The notes below the pieces were generated by a model. That model was given only the letters and a program-made list of their open reading frames with translations. It was not told where the DNA came from and did no database searches. Position numbers and translations under genes: made by a program. 64,000 nt of DNA, taken from positions 262,915-326,914 of the forward strand of contig JABMLH010000005.1 of NCBI GenBank assembly GCA_013205085.1, in the 5' to 3' direction. Position 1 is the first letter of the stretch. The number at the start of each line of letters is the position of its first letter. The stretch is from Microbacteriaceae bacterium VKM Ac-2854 (GTDB lineage: Bacteria; Actinomycetota; Actinomycetes; Actinomycetales; Microbacteriaceae). Positions 18,169 to 26,717 of this stretch are shown here, piece by piece.

Positions 18169-19896
18169 TTACTTCACCTTGCCCTGGGACTTGTCGTACG
18201 TGGGAGCGTCGGGCGCATCCTTCGCCGGGCCGATGCCGATCGGGATGCCGGCCTCGGGGTGGTTGAGGTCGAACGCCGGGGACTCGGAGCGGATACGCGG
18301 GATCGAGGTGAAGTTGTGGCGAGGCGGCGGGCACGACGTCGCCCACTCGAGCGAGCGCGAGAAGCCCCACGGGTCGTTCACCGTGACCCGCGGCGCCTTG
18401 CGGGCCGTGATGTACACGTTCAGGAAGAACGGGATCAGCGACACCGCGAGGATGCCCGCACCGATGGTCGACAGCTGGTTCATCCAGGTGAAGCCGTCCT
18501 CCGGCAGGTAGGACGCGTAACGACGCGGCATACCGATGACGCCCAGCCAGTGCTGGATGAGGAACGTGGTGTGGAAGCCGATGAACAGCAGCCAGAAGTG
18601 CCACTTGCCGAGAGTCTCGTTCAGCATCTTGCCGGTCCACTTCGGCCACCAGAAGTAGAAGCCGGAGAACATCGCGAAGACGACGGTGCCGAAGACGACG
18701 TAGTGGAAGTGCGCCACGACGAAGTACGAGTCGGAGACGTGGAAGTCCAGCGGCGGCGAGGCGAGGATGACACCGGTGAGGCCACCGAAGGTGAAGGTGA
18801 TCAGGAAGCCGATCGCCCACAGCATCGGGGTCTCGAACGTGACGGAACCCCGCCACATCGTGCCGATCCAGTTGAAGATCTTCACGCCGGTCGGCACCGC
18901 GATGAGCATCGTCATCAGGGAGAAGAACGGCAGCAGCACGGAACCGGTGACGTACATGTGGTGCGCCCACACGGCGACGGAGAGGGCGGCGATCGCGATG
19001 GTCGCGTAGATCAGCGTCTTGTATCCGAAGATCGGCTTGCGGCTGAACACCGGGAGCACCTCGGAGATGATGCCGAAGAACGGCAGCGCGATGATGTACA
19101 CCTCGGGATGACCGAAGAACCAGAACAGGTGCTGCCAGAGCAGGACACCACCATTGGCCGCATCGTACACGTGGGCGTCGAAGACGCGGTCGGCGCCGAG
19201 CGCGAACATCGCAGCGGCGAGCACCGGGAAGGCCATCAGCACGAGGATCGAGGTCACCAGGATGTTCCAGGTGAAGATCGGCATCCGGAACATGGTCATG
19301 CCCGGCGCACGCATCGTGATGATCGTGGTGATGAAGTTGACGCCACCGAGAATGGTGCCGAAGCCGGAGAGCGCCAGGCCGAAGACCCAGAGATTACCGC
19401 CAACCCCTGGCGAGAACGTTGTACTCGACAGTGGTGAGTAGGCGAACCAGCCGAAGGACGCGGCACCCTGCGGGGTGACGAAACCGGCGACGGCCATCAG
19501 GGAGCCGAAGTTGTACAGCCAGTAGGCGAAGGCGTTCAGCCGCGGGAAGGCGACGTCGGGGGCGCCGATCTGGAGCGGCATCAGCACGTTGGCGAAGCCG
19601 GCGAACAGCGGCGTCGCGAACATCAGCAGCATGATCGTGCCGTGCATCGTGAACAGCTGGTTGTACTGCTCCTTGGTCTCGACGACCGAGAGACCCGGCT
19701 CGAAGAGCTGCGCGCGGATGACCAGAGCCATCACGCCGCCGATGCAGAAGTAGACGAACGAGGTGATCAGGTACATGTACCCGATGACCTTGTGGTCGGT
19801 CGACGTCATCCAGCGAACGATGATGTTCGCCTTGCGTTCGACCTTCGGGGTCCCGAACGTTCGTGACGACGGGGCGGGTGCCGTAGCGGTGCTCAT
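18169..19896 (-). CDS. ctaD: Cytochrome c oxidase subunit I
   Basis: The 575-residue catalytic subunit of the aa3 oxidase with twelve hydrophobic segments. Heme a and heme a3/CuB ligands are visible: [19 protein letters not shown] (His-Tyr pair), WAHHMYV and [10 protein letters not shown]. It reduces oxygen to water and pumps protons. The start ATG 19896 ([15 protein letters not shown]) lies 5 bases after the ctaC stop; the frame runs further upstream but only as a shadow of ctaC. Confidence 0.96.
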   Translation of the reverse strand: MSTATAPAPSSRTFGTPKVERKANIIVRWMTSTDHKVIGYMYLITSFVYFCIGGVMALVIRAQLFEPGLSVVETKEQYNQLFTMHGTIMLLMFATPLFAGFANVLMPLQIGAPDVAFPRLNAFAYWLYNFGSLMAVAGFVTPQGAASFGWFAYSPLSSTTFSPGVGGNLWVFGLALSGFGTILGGVNFITTIITMRAPGMTMFRMPIFTWNILVTSILVLMAFPVLAAAMFALGADRVFDAHVYDAANGGVLLWQHLFWFFGHPEVYIIALPFFGIISEVLPVFSRKPIFGYKTLIYATIAIAALSVAVWAHHMYVTGSVLLPFFSLMTMLIAVPTGVKIFNWIGTMWRGSVTFETPMLWAIGFLITFTFGGLTGVILASPPLDFHVSDSYFVVAHFHYVVFGTVVFAMFSGFYFWWPKWTGKMLNETLGKWHFWLLFIGFHTTFLIQHWLGVIGMPRRYASYLPEDGFTWMNQLSTIGAGILAVSLIPFFLNVYITARKAPRVTVNDPWGFSRSLEWATSCPPPRHNFTSIPRIRSESPAFDLNHPEAGIPIGIGPAKDAPDAPTYDKSQGKVK

Positions 19897-19901
19897 GGCC
19901 C

Positions 19902-20777
19902 TTACTCCTCGTTCTCGCGGCTGGCCGGCGCGTCGACGCCGGGGAGGTTGTTGTTGCGGTCGTACTCGGATCCGAGCTGACCGGTCTGGCCGAGGTCGCG
20001 CAGCGACTGGATGTACTCGTCGTACTCGGACTGCGAGACGACCTTCACGTTGAAGAGCATCGCGGAGTGGTACTCGCCGCAGAGCTCGGCGCACTTGCCG
20101 GAGTAGGTGCCCTCCTTCTCGGGCGTGACGTACATGTAGTTCGTCTTGCCGGGGAGCATGTCCTTCTTGTAGAGGAAGTCGATGATCCAGAAGGAGTGGA
20201 TGACGTCGCGCGAGTCGAGCTGGATCTTGATGGTCTTGCCGACGGGCAGGTACAGGGTGGGAACCTCGGTCTCGACGAGCGAGCCGTTGTCTCCGGTGTA
20301 CTGCGCCTGAACGCCGGGCGAGTAGACGTCCTCGTCGACGTAGTTGAAGTCCCACGCCCACTGCTTGCCGTAGACCTGGATGGTCTCGTCGGGGTCGTCG
20401 TAGGGCTGCTCGATTGCGGCCTGGTCGCGGGCGGTGAAGGCGAAGAAGCCGATCACGAGGATCAGCGGCACGATCGTGTAGAAGATCTCGATCGGCATGT
20501 TGTAGCGCATCTGCGCCGGCAGGCCGGTCTGGCCCTTGCGGCGGCGGTAGACGACGACCGCCCAGATGGTGAGGCCCCAGGTGACCAGGCCGACCGCGAG
20601 GAGGACGATCCAGGAGGTGACCCACAGGCCGATGATCCGGTCGACGTGGTTCGTCGTCCCGGGCTCGGTGGGGAGCCATCCCTGAAGCTGCTCCTGCGTG
20701 CAGCCCGCGAGGACGAAGGCGAGGGTTGCTGCGACGGGGACAGCGAACCATCGACGGATTCGGCGATTAGAGCGCAC
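19902..20777 (-). CDS. ctaC: Cytochrome c oxidase subunit II
   Basis: A 291-residue lipoprotein-type subunit. Residues 1-26 form a signal with lipobox LAGC (Cys 26). Two membrane helices (about 48-70 and 95-115) follow, then an extracellular cupredoxin domain with the CuA site [16 protein letters not shown]. It accepts electrons from QcrC. The start is GTG 20777 with GAAAGG upstream. First gene of the minus-strand oxidase operon. Confidence 0.95.
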   Translation of the reverse strand: MRSNRRIRRWFAVPVAATLAFVLAGCTQEQLQGWLPTEPGTTNHVDRIIGLWVTSWIVLLAVGLVTWGLTIWAVVVYRRRKGQTGLPAQMRYNMPIEIFYTIVPLILVIGFFAFTARDQAAIEQPYDDPDETIQVYGKQWAWDFNYVDEDVYSPGVQAQYTGDNGSLVETEVPTLYLPVGKTIKIQLDSRDVIHSFWIIDFLYKKDMLPGKTNYMYVTPEKEGTYSGKCAELCGEYHSAMLFNVKVVSQSEYDEYIQSLRDLGQTGQLGSEYDRNNNLPGVDAPASRENEE

Positions 20778-20921
20778 CGGTGACCTTTCGGAATACTGGG
20801 GACCAGTTCACACGAAACTGTATTAGACCGGCACTAGCCTACTCTGCCGCTTGCACCTCGGTGTGCACCTCGGGCCCCGCTTGCGCCGGGAACGGCGGCG
20901 TGTTCAGCCCGGAAATGCACA

Positions 20922-20949
20922 ACGACCGCGCCCTTTCGGACGCGGTCGT
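20922..20949 (-). terminator. Terminator after erpA
   Basis: A 9-bp stem (20922-20930 with 20941-20949) and 10-base loop, 31 bases past the erpA stop and before the ctaC promoter region. Confidence 0.7.
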
Positions 20950-20979
20950 CATTCATGGTCGGCGTGTCGCCGCTCGCGA

Positions 20980-21363
20980 CTAGTGGAAGCTGTCGCCGCA
21001 GGCGCAGCTGCCGCCCGCGTTGGGGTTGTCGATCGTGAAACCCTGCTTCTGGATGGTGTCCTCGAAGTCGATCGAGGCGCCGTCGAGATAGGGGACGCTC
21101 ATCTTGTCGACGACGAGGCCGACCCCGTCGAACTCGACCGCGGCGTCGCCGTCGAGCGAGCGCTCGTCGAAGTAGAGCTGGTAGATCAGGCCGGAGCAAC
21201 CGCCCGGCTGCACGGCGACGCGCAGGCGCAGGTCGTCGCGGCCCTCCTGCACGAGCAGGCTCTTCACCTTGGCGGCGGCGGCCTCGGTCATCGTGACGCC
21301 GTGAGCCGCGGATGCGGTCTGCTCGGCGACGGGCGACTCGGCGGTCAGTGTGGTGTCGGTCAT
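20980..21363 (-). CDS. erpA: A-type iron-sulfur carrier/insertion protein
   Basis: A 127-residue HesB/IscA-family protein that delivers Fe-S clusters to target enzymes. The three cluster cysteines are in QPGGCSGLIY and GGSCACGDSF. A 20-residue Thr/Ala-rich head precedes the domain. GAGGAG lies 5 bases before ATG 21363. Its position next to ctaC matches Rv2204c beside ctaC in M. tuberculosis. Isolated transcription unit with its own -10 and terminator. Confidence 0.92.
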   Translation of the reverse strand: MTDTTLTAESPVAEQTASAAHGVTMTEAAAAKVKSLLVQEGRDDLRLRVAVQPGGCSGLIYQLYFDERSLDGDAAVEFDGVGLVVDKMSVPYLDGASIDFEDTIQKQGFTIDNPNAGGSCACGDSFH

Positions 21364-21394
21364 GTCACTCCTCGGTTACAAGCGGCCAGTGGCG

Positions 21395-21400
21395 ATTCTA
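21395..21400 (-). promoter_or_regulatory. -10 box of erpA
   Basis: TAGAAT on the minus strand, 31 bases before the erpA ATG, leaving room for the GAGGAG ribosome site. No clear -35. Confidence 0.4.
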
Positions 21401-21468
21401 ACTCGGGCAACCGCGGTACGGGGCGGGTTGTTCCCGATCCGCGCCGCGGCGTGGCCCCGCCGCTCCGC

Positions 21469-22887
21469 TCAGCGGTGCGCGCCGGCGCGCAGCAGGAACA
21501 GCGCCTCGGTCTGCGCCGCCCTCTTGAAGACGCCGAGGTGCAGCGACTCGTTGGGGCTGTGCGCGCGCGAATCCGGATCCTCGACGCCGGTGACCAGGAT
21601 CTGCGCCTGCGGGAACTGCTCGACGAGATCGGCGATGAAGGGGATGCTGCCGCCGACCCCGGTCTCCAACGGTGCACGACCCCACGCGTCGGCCATCGCT
21701 CCCTTGACCAGGTCCACGGCCCAGCCGTTCGTGTCGACCAGGAAGGCCTCTCCGGTGCTGACGTCCTCGATCTCGAGGTGGGCGCCGAAGGGGGCGTTCG
21801 CTCGCAGGTGCTGCTCGAGGGCGGCGAACCCGTCCCCGGCGGGCTGGCCGGGGGCGATCCGTGCGCTGATCTTCACCGAGATCTCCGGGCTGAGCGTGTT
21901 CGAGGCGTTCATCACCGTGGGCGCATCGATGCCCGTGACCGTGATCGACGGCTGCGACCAGATCCGCGAGAGCAGCGGGCCGTGCCCGATCGGGCTCACT
22001 CCGTCGAGCAGCCCGGCATCGCGACGCAGCTCGTCCTCCGTCGACTCCGGTACAACGCCGTCGTGACTGAGCAGGCCCGTCACCGCGACGGAGCCGTCCT
22101 CGGCCCAGAGTGTGTCGAGCAGGCGGATGGTGGCGAGCATCGCGTCCGGCACCGCTCCCCCGAACATCCCGGAATGCGAGGCGTGCGCGAGCGTTCGTAC
22201 CCGCAGCTTGAAGGTCACGTTGCCGCGCAGGCCGACGGTGAGAGCGGGCGTGTCGATGTCCCAGTTGTCGCTGTCGGCGACGATGATCGCGTCGGCGCGG
22301 AGGGCGTCGTGGTGATCACGTAGGAAGTTCGAGAACGAGGCCGAGCCGAACTCCTCCTCGCCTTCGATGAACAGCACGAGTCCGAGGTCGAAGTCGGGGC
22401 CGGCGACAGCGGACAGCGCCCGGACGGCGGCGATGTGTGACATCACGCCCGCCTTGTCGTCGGCGGCACCGCGGCCGTAGAGCCGATCCCCGCGCACCGT
22501 CGGCTCGAACGGCGGGCTGTCCCAGTCACTCTCCGCGCCCTCGGGCTGCACGTCGTGGTGTGCGTAGAGCAGCACGGTCGGCGCGCCGTTCTTCGCGGCC
22601 CGGGTCGCGAGCACGGCCGGCTGGCCGAGCGCATCGGAGTCGCCGATCCTGGCGCGCGTGACCGTGACGGATTCGAAGACGCCCGTGCCCCGAGCCAGCT
22701 CGGCGACCGCCTCGGCGCTCGCGGCGACCCGCGTCGCGTCGAAGCCGTCCCAGGAGACGGAGGCGATGCGCACCAGGCGGGACAGCTCGGCGATCGATTG
22801 CGGAAGAGCATCCTGAACCGCTGAGAGGAGCCCCGACTCCTCGGGGCTCAGAACGGGCGGGACGGAGTTCGGAGCGTTTTCAGCCAT
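21469..22887 (-). CDS. M20-family dipeptidase
   Basis: A 472-residue zinc metallopeptidase. The metal ligands are in LYAHHDVQPEG, GRGAADDKAG and IEGEEEFGS, with a dimerisation lid domain at about 215-330. It fits the actinobacterial M20 dipeptidase group that cleaves dipeptides in the cytoplasm; specificity is not visible. I chose ATG 22887 because no conserved sequence lies upstream in the long frame and a TAAGAT box ends 7 bases before it, so the mRNA is probably leaderless. Confidence 0.9.
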   Translation of the reverse strand: MAENAPNSVPPVLSPEESGLLSAVQDALPQSIAELSRLVRIASVSWDGFDATRVAASAEAVAELARGTGVFESVTVTRARIGDSDALGQPAVLATRAAKNGAPTVLLYAHHDVQPEGAESDWDSPPFEPTVRGDRLYGRGAADDKAGVMSHIAAVRALSAVAGPDFDLGLVLFIEGEEEFGSASFSNFLRDHHDALRADAIIVADSDNWDIDTPALTVGLRGNVTFKLRVRTLAHASHSGMFGGAVPDAMLATIRLLDTLWAEDGSVAVTGLLSHDGVVPESTEDELRRDAGLLDGVSPIGHGPLLSRIWSQPSITVTGIDAPTVMNASNTLSPEISVKISARIAPGQPAGDGFAALEQHLRANAPFGAHLEIEDVSTGEAFLVDTNGWAVDLVKGAMADAWGRAPLETGVGGSIPFIADLVEQFPQAQILVTGVEDPDSRAHSPNESLHLGVFKRAAQTEALFLLRAGAHR

Positions 22888-22892
22888 AGAGG

Positions 22893-22900
22893 TAATCTTA
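22893..22900. promoter_or_regulatory. Overlapping divergent -10 boxes (M20 dipeptidase and DUF3043 gene)
   Basis: TAAGAT on the minus strand (22900-22895) lies 7 bases before the dipeptidase ATG. TAATCT on the plus strand (22893-22898) lies 31 bases before the DUF3043 GTG. The two boxes share four bases, so the two genes may compete for polymerase. Confidence 0.4.
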
Positions 22901-22929
22901 AGAGACCCCCGATTCCAAGGACGTACCCC

Positions 22930-23508
22930 GTGGCCAAGCAACCGCCCGTTCAAGACACCACCGAGCCCGCCGACGCGGCGGCCGCGAAGAGCGCCGGCAA
23001 GGGGCGGCCGACCCCGACGCGGCGCGAGCAGGAGCTGGCGCACAAGCGGCCCCTCGTCGCCACCGACCGCAAGGCCGCGGCGAAGGAGGCACGCGAGAAG
23101 CAGGCCGTCGCCCGCGAGCAGGCCCGGATCGGACTGGCGGCGGGCGATCAGCGCTACCTGCCGCTGCGTGACCGCGGCCCGCAGAAGAAGTACATCCGCG
23201 ACTACGTGGACGCGCGTTTCAGCCTCGGCGAATTCCTCATCCCGGTCATGGTCGTGGTGCTGCTGCTGAGCTTCTTCCCGTCGCCCGAGATCCAGATGAT
23301 CACCCTGATCGTGCTGTGGACCTTCTTCCTCGCCTCGGTCGTCGACTGCTTCCTGCTCGGCCTGCGCCTGCGCAAGAAGCTCGGTGCGAAGTTCGGCACC
23401 GACAAGGTCGAGCGCGGCATCCGTTGGTACGCCGCGATGCGCGCCCTGCAGCTGCGCCTGATGCGCCTGCCCAAGCCGCAGGTCAAGCGCGGTCAGTTCC
23501 CGAGCTGA
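22930..23508 (+). CDS. DUF3043 membrane protein
   Basis: A 192-residue protein of unknown function conserved in actinobacteria. Residues 1-95 are charged and disordered-looking (many Lys/Arg/Ala), then two adjacent hydrophobic segments at about 103-145 (LIPVMVVVLLLSFF and MITLIVLWTFFLASVV), then a basic tail. GTG 22930 has AAGGA 8 bases upstream. It is divergent from the dipeptidase gene. In M. tuberculosis the homologue also lies close to the erpA/ctaC region (from memory). Confidence 0.88.
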   Translation: MAKQPPVQDTTEPADAAAAKSAGKGRPTPTRREQELAHKRPLVATDRKAAAKEAREKQAVAREQARIGLAAGDQRYLPLRDRGPQKKYIRDYVDARFSLGEFLIPVMVVVLLLSFFPSPEIQMITLIVLWTFFLASVVDCFLLGLRLRKKLGAKFGTDKVERGIRWYAAMRALQLRLMRLPKPQVKRGQFPS

Positions 23509-23552
23509 GCCGCGAGCGGCCCTCCGCCGCGCGCCGCTTCGCACGATCACAT

Positions 23553-23585
23553 CGAAGGCCCCGTCAGACTCCGACGGGGCCTTCG
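23553..23585. terminator. Terminator after DUF3043 gene
   Basis: A perfect 13-bp stem (23553-23565 with 23573-23585), 7-base loop, 45 bases after the stop. Confidence 0.8.
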
Positions 23586-23618
23586 TCGTCGCACTGCGCT
23601 GGCCGGGCCCTCGCCAAC

Positions 23619-23735
23619 CGGAAATGCAGGGTGGGCAGCGAAGATCGCGCTCTCATCCGCATCCGCGGGCCTCATTTCCGGCCCGGCCCTGCCTTTCCGG
23701 CCCGGCCCTGCATTTCCGCGGCGGCGGCGGATGAG
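23619..23735. repeat. Nested inverted and 19-bp direct repeats before pyrD end
   Basis: Arms CGGAAATGCAGGG (23619-23631) and its complement (23706-23718) enclose two 19-bp direct repeats, 23674-23692 and 23693-23711, that differ at one base, and a second weaker pair (CTCATCCGC...GCGGATGAG). It lies between converging genes; it may be the pyrD terminator made complex by duplication. Confidence 0.7.
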
Positions 23736-23742
23736 GGCGGAC

Positions 23743-24765
23743 TCAGCCGCGGAGGCGGTCCAGGCCGCGGTTGATCGAACGGGCCCAGAACGGGCCGCGG
23801 TAGATGTAGGCCGAGTAGCCCTGCACGAGGGTCGCACCCGCGTCCAGGCGCTCGGCCACGTCGGCGGCGGTGTCGATGCCGCCGACCGAGATCACGCAGA
23901 GTTCGGCCGGCACCACGGCGCGGATCCGGCGCAGTACCGCCAGCGAACGCTCGCGCAGCGGCTCCCCCGACAGCCCTCCGGCACCGGCGGCCTCGACGAT
24001 GGCCGGGGCCGTGCGCAGCCCGTCGCGCGAGATGGTGGTGTTCGTGGCGATGATGCCGTCGAGGCCGAGGTCGACGGTGAGCTGGGCCACCCGATCGATC
24101 TCCTCGTCGCTGAGGTCGGGGGCGATCTTGACCAGCAGCGGCGTCTCATCCGCCGCGTCCTTCACGGCGCGCAGCAGCGGCTCGAGCTTGTCGATCTCCT
24201 GCAGCCCGCGCAGGCCGGGCGTGTTCGGCGAGCTGACGTTGACGACCAGGTAGTCGGCGAGCGGGGCCAGCATCCGAGCGCTGACCAGATAGTCGTCGAT
24301 CGCGTCATCGACGGAGACGATGCGGCTCTTGCCGATGTTCACGCCGATGACCGGGCGATGGGGCGCATTGGCCAGCCGGGCGAGACGCGCGGCCGCGACG
24401 CGCGCACCGGAGTTGTTGAATCCCATCCGGTTGATCAGCGCGCGATCCGGCACCAGACGGAACAGTCGCGGGCGGTCGTTGCCCGGCTGCGGGATCGCGG
24501 TGATCGTGCCGACCTCGACGTGGCCGAAGCCGAAGGCGCCGAGCCCGAGCACGGCACGCGCGTCCTTGTCGAAACCGGCCGCGAGGCCGAACGGCGTCTC
24601 GAAGCGGAGTCCGAGCGCCTGCACCGACTGGTCCGTGCGCGGCATCGTGATCCGTCGCAGCGGGCCGGCGACGAGACGCGCGCTCTTGATCACATCGAAG
24701 GCGAGGTGATGCGCCCGCTCGGGATCGAACTTGGAGAGGACGAGCGAGAACAGCAGGGGGTACAT
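23743..24765 (-). CDS. pyrD: Dihydroorotate dehydrogenase (quinone)
   Basis: A 340-residue FMN enzyme of pyrimidine synthesis, class 2. The N-terminal helices (MYPLLFSLVLSKFDPERAHH) bind membrane and quinone. FGLAAGFDK, FNNSGA and the catalytic Ser region NVSSPNTPGL are present, as are FMN/phosphate-binding KIAPDLSD and VGGID. ATG 24765 starts the conserved sequence, 7 bases after nrdR. Last gene of hisD-nrdR-pyrD. Confidence 0.95.
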   Translation of the reverse strand: MYPLLFSLVLSKFDPERAHHLAFDVIKSARLVAGPLRRITMPRTDQSVQALGLRFETPFGLAAGFDKDARAVLGLGAFGFGHVEVGTITAIPQPGNDRPRLFRLVPDRALINRMGFNNSGARVAAARLARLANAPHRPVIGVNIGKSRIVSVDDAIDDYLVSARMLAPLADYLVVNVSSPNTPGLRGLQEIDKLEPLLRAVKDAADETPLLVKIAPDLSDEEIDRVAQLTVDLGLDGIIATNTTISRDGLRTAPAIVEAAGAGGLSGEPLRERSLAVLRRIRAVVPAELCVISVGGIDTAADVAERLDAGATLVQGYSAYIYRGPFWARSINRGLDRLRG

Positions 24766-24772
24766 CCGGGCC

Positions 24773-25249
24773 TCAGAGTTCGCTCGCGCTGCGCGGCGAG
24801 GTCGAGCGTTCGACCCGGAGCAGGGTGATCGCGGATTCGAAGTCTTCGAGCGAGTCGAACGCCTGGTAGACGCTCGCGAAGCGGAGGTAGGCCACCTCAT
24901 CCAGCTCGCGCAGCGGCGCGAGGATCGCGAGGCCGATGTCGTTCGCATCGATCTGCGACGCCCCGGTGGATCGGATGCTCTCCTCGACGCGCTGAGCGAG
25001 AACGGCCAGGTCCGAGTCGGTCACCGGCCGACCCTGGCACGCCTTGCGCACGCCGCTGACGATCTTCTCCCGGCTGAACGGCTCGACCACGCCGCTGCGC
25101 TTGATCACCGCAAGGCTGGCGGTCTCGGTCGTCGAGAAGCGGCGACCGCACGACGGGCACTGTCGACGACGACGGATGGCGAGCCCGTCGTCCGTGGTGC
25201 GGGAGTCGATCACGCGGGAGTCGGGATGGCGGCAGAACGGGCAGAACAT
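24773..25249 (-). CDS. nrdR: Transcriptional repressor NrdR
   Basis: A 158-residue repressor of ribonucleotide reductase genes. The zinc ribbon is [15 protein letters not shown] and [14 protein letters not shown] (two CxxC pairs), followed by an ATP-cone domain ([20 protein letters not shown]). It senses ATP/dATP. nrd genes and NrdR boxes are not in the window. Lies 34 bases after hisD. Confidence 0.95.
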   Translation of the reverse strand: MFCPFCRHPDSRVIDSRTTDDGLAIRRRRQCPSCGRRFSTTETASLAVIKRSGVVEPFSREKIVSGVRKACQGRPVTDSDLAVLAQRVEESIRSTGASQIDANDIGLAILAPLRELDEVAYLRFASVYQAFDSLEDFESAITLLRVERSTSPRSASEL

Positions 25250-25283
25250 GTCCGGGCCTCTCGGTCGGGGATGCAGAAAGGGG

Positions 25284-26588
25284 TCAGACGAAGCGCGCGT
25301 CCACGGCGTCGCCGTGGGCGGGCAGCGCCTCTTCGTCGCTCAGAGCGCGGATGTGGCCGGCGACCCTGGCGAGCGCATCACGGTCGTAGCGCACCACCTG
25401 CTGCGGGCGCAGGAAGGTGTAAGCCCCCAGTCCCGACGAGAACCGGGACTGCCCGAGCGTGGGGAGTACGTGGTTCGAGCCGGCGAGGTAGTCGCCGAGG
25501 CTCACCGGTGCGCTGTCGCCCACGAAGATCGCGCCCGCGTTGTTCACACGGCCGGCGAGCTCGTCGGCGTCCCGGGTGTGGATCTCGAGGTGCTCGGGGC
25601 CGTACGCATCGCTGAACGCGACGGCGATGTCGAGGTCGTCGACCACAACCAGAGCCGACTGCGGCCCGCCGAGCGAGATCGCGACGCGCTCGCGGTGGGT
25701 GGTCGTCGCGGCGCGCGCTTCGACCTCGCTCGCAACCGCGGCGGCGAGTTCGGCCGAGTCGGTGACCAGCACGGCCGAGGCGTTCTCGTCGTGCTCCGCC
25801 TGGCTGATCAGGTCGGCCGCGACGAGTCGCGCATCCGCACTCGCATCGGCGATCACCAAGATCTCGGTCGGTCCGGCCTCGGAGTCGATGCCGACCTGGC
25901 CGAGCACCTGCCGCTTGGCCGTGGTGACGAAGATGTTGCCCGGCCCGGTGATCATCTGCACCGGCTCGAGGCCGATGTCATCAACACCGTACGCGAGGGC
26001 GCCGATCGCGCCGGCGCCGCCCATCACGTAGATCTCCTCGACGCCCAACAGGCCGGCCGCGGCCAGGATGGTCGGGTGCGCCTCTCCGCCGAAGGCACGC
26101 TGCGCCGGAGTCGCGATCGCGACGGAGCCGACACCGGCTGCCTGGGCCGGGACGACGCTCATCACAACGCTGGACGGATACACGGCCTTGCCGCCGGGAA
26201 CGTACAGCCCTGCGCGGAGGACGGGGCGCCAACGCTGCACGATCGTCGCGCCGTCGTCGATCACCGTGATCCGCTCCGGCGGGATCTGGGCGGCGCTGCC
26301 CTGGCGCACGCGCGCGATGGTTTCGTCCAGGGCGGCGCGGATGACGGGGTCGAGTCCCGCGACCGCCGCGGCGATCGCCTCGGCACTGACGCGAACCGAT
26401 GCCGGCCGCGCCCCGTCGAACCGCTCGGACTGCTCCAGCAGCGCCGCCGATCCGTTTGCGCGCACCTGGGCGATCAACTCGGCGACAGCCGGTCCGACGG
26501 AGGCGGTGGTGGCGGTCCCGCGCGGAACCAGGGCGAGCAATTCGGCGGCGGACGGGCGGCGCCCACGAAGATCGAGTGTCTGCATCAT
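25284..26588 (-). CDS. hisD: Histidinol dehydrogenase
   Basis: A 434-residue zinc- and NAD-dependent enzyme that oxidises histidinol to histidine in two steps. Conserved stretches are [39 protein letters not shown] and [12 protein letters not shown]. The other his genes are not in the window. Start at ATG 26588 or 26585; a TAGACT box ends 9 bases before the first. Confidence 0.95.
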   Translation of the reverse strand: MMQTLDLRGRRPSAAELLALVPRGTATTASVGPAVAELIAQVRANGSAALLEQSERFDGARPASVRVSAEAIAAAVAGLDPVIRAALDETIARVRQGSAAQIPPERITVIDDGATIVQRWRPVLRAGLYVPGGKAVYPSSVVMSVVPAQAAGVGSVAIATPAQRAFGGEAHPTILAAAGLLGVEEIYVMGGAGAIGALAYGVDDIGLEPVQMITGPGNIFVTTAKRQVLGQVGIDSEAGPTEILVIADASADARLVAADLISQAEHDENASAVLVTDSAELAAAVASEVEARAATTTHRERVAISLGGPQSALVVVDDLDIAVAFSDAYGPEHLEIHTRDADELAGRVNNAGAIFVGDSAPVSLGDYLAGSNHVLPTLGQSRFSSGLGAYTFLRPQQVVRYDRDALARVAGHIRALSDEEALPAHGDAVDARFV

Positions 26589-26597
26589 GACCGAACG

Positions 26598-26603
26598 AGT
26601 CTA
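26598..26603 (-). promoter_or_regulatory. -10 box of hisD
   Basis: TAGACT on the minus strand, 9 bases before ATG 26588; suggests a leader of two bases or none. Confidence 0.5.
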
Positions 26604-26630
26604 CCGGTGGGTGGCGCTCCGGTGACGCGA

Positions 26631-26709
26631 CCCTTCATCCCGCGAGATGCCTCTTGTGCGCGCGACACGCCGCGCGCGGCGTGCGCAAGAGGCATCTCGC
26701 GGTGAAGGG
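26631..26709. terminator. Long palindrome between dnaE and hisD
   Basis: Arms 26631-26656 and 26686-26709 pair over about 24 bp with a two-base bulge; the loop is itself GC-palindromic (GCGCGCGG). Genes on both sides read leftwards, so this probably ends dnaE transcription ahead of the hisD promoter. Confidence 0.75.
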
Positions 26710-26717
26710 CGACAGGC

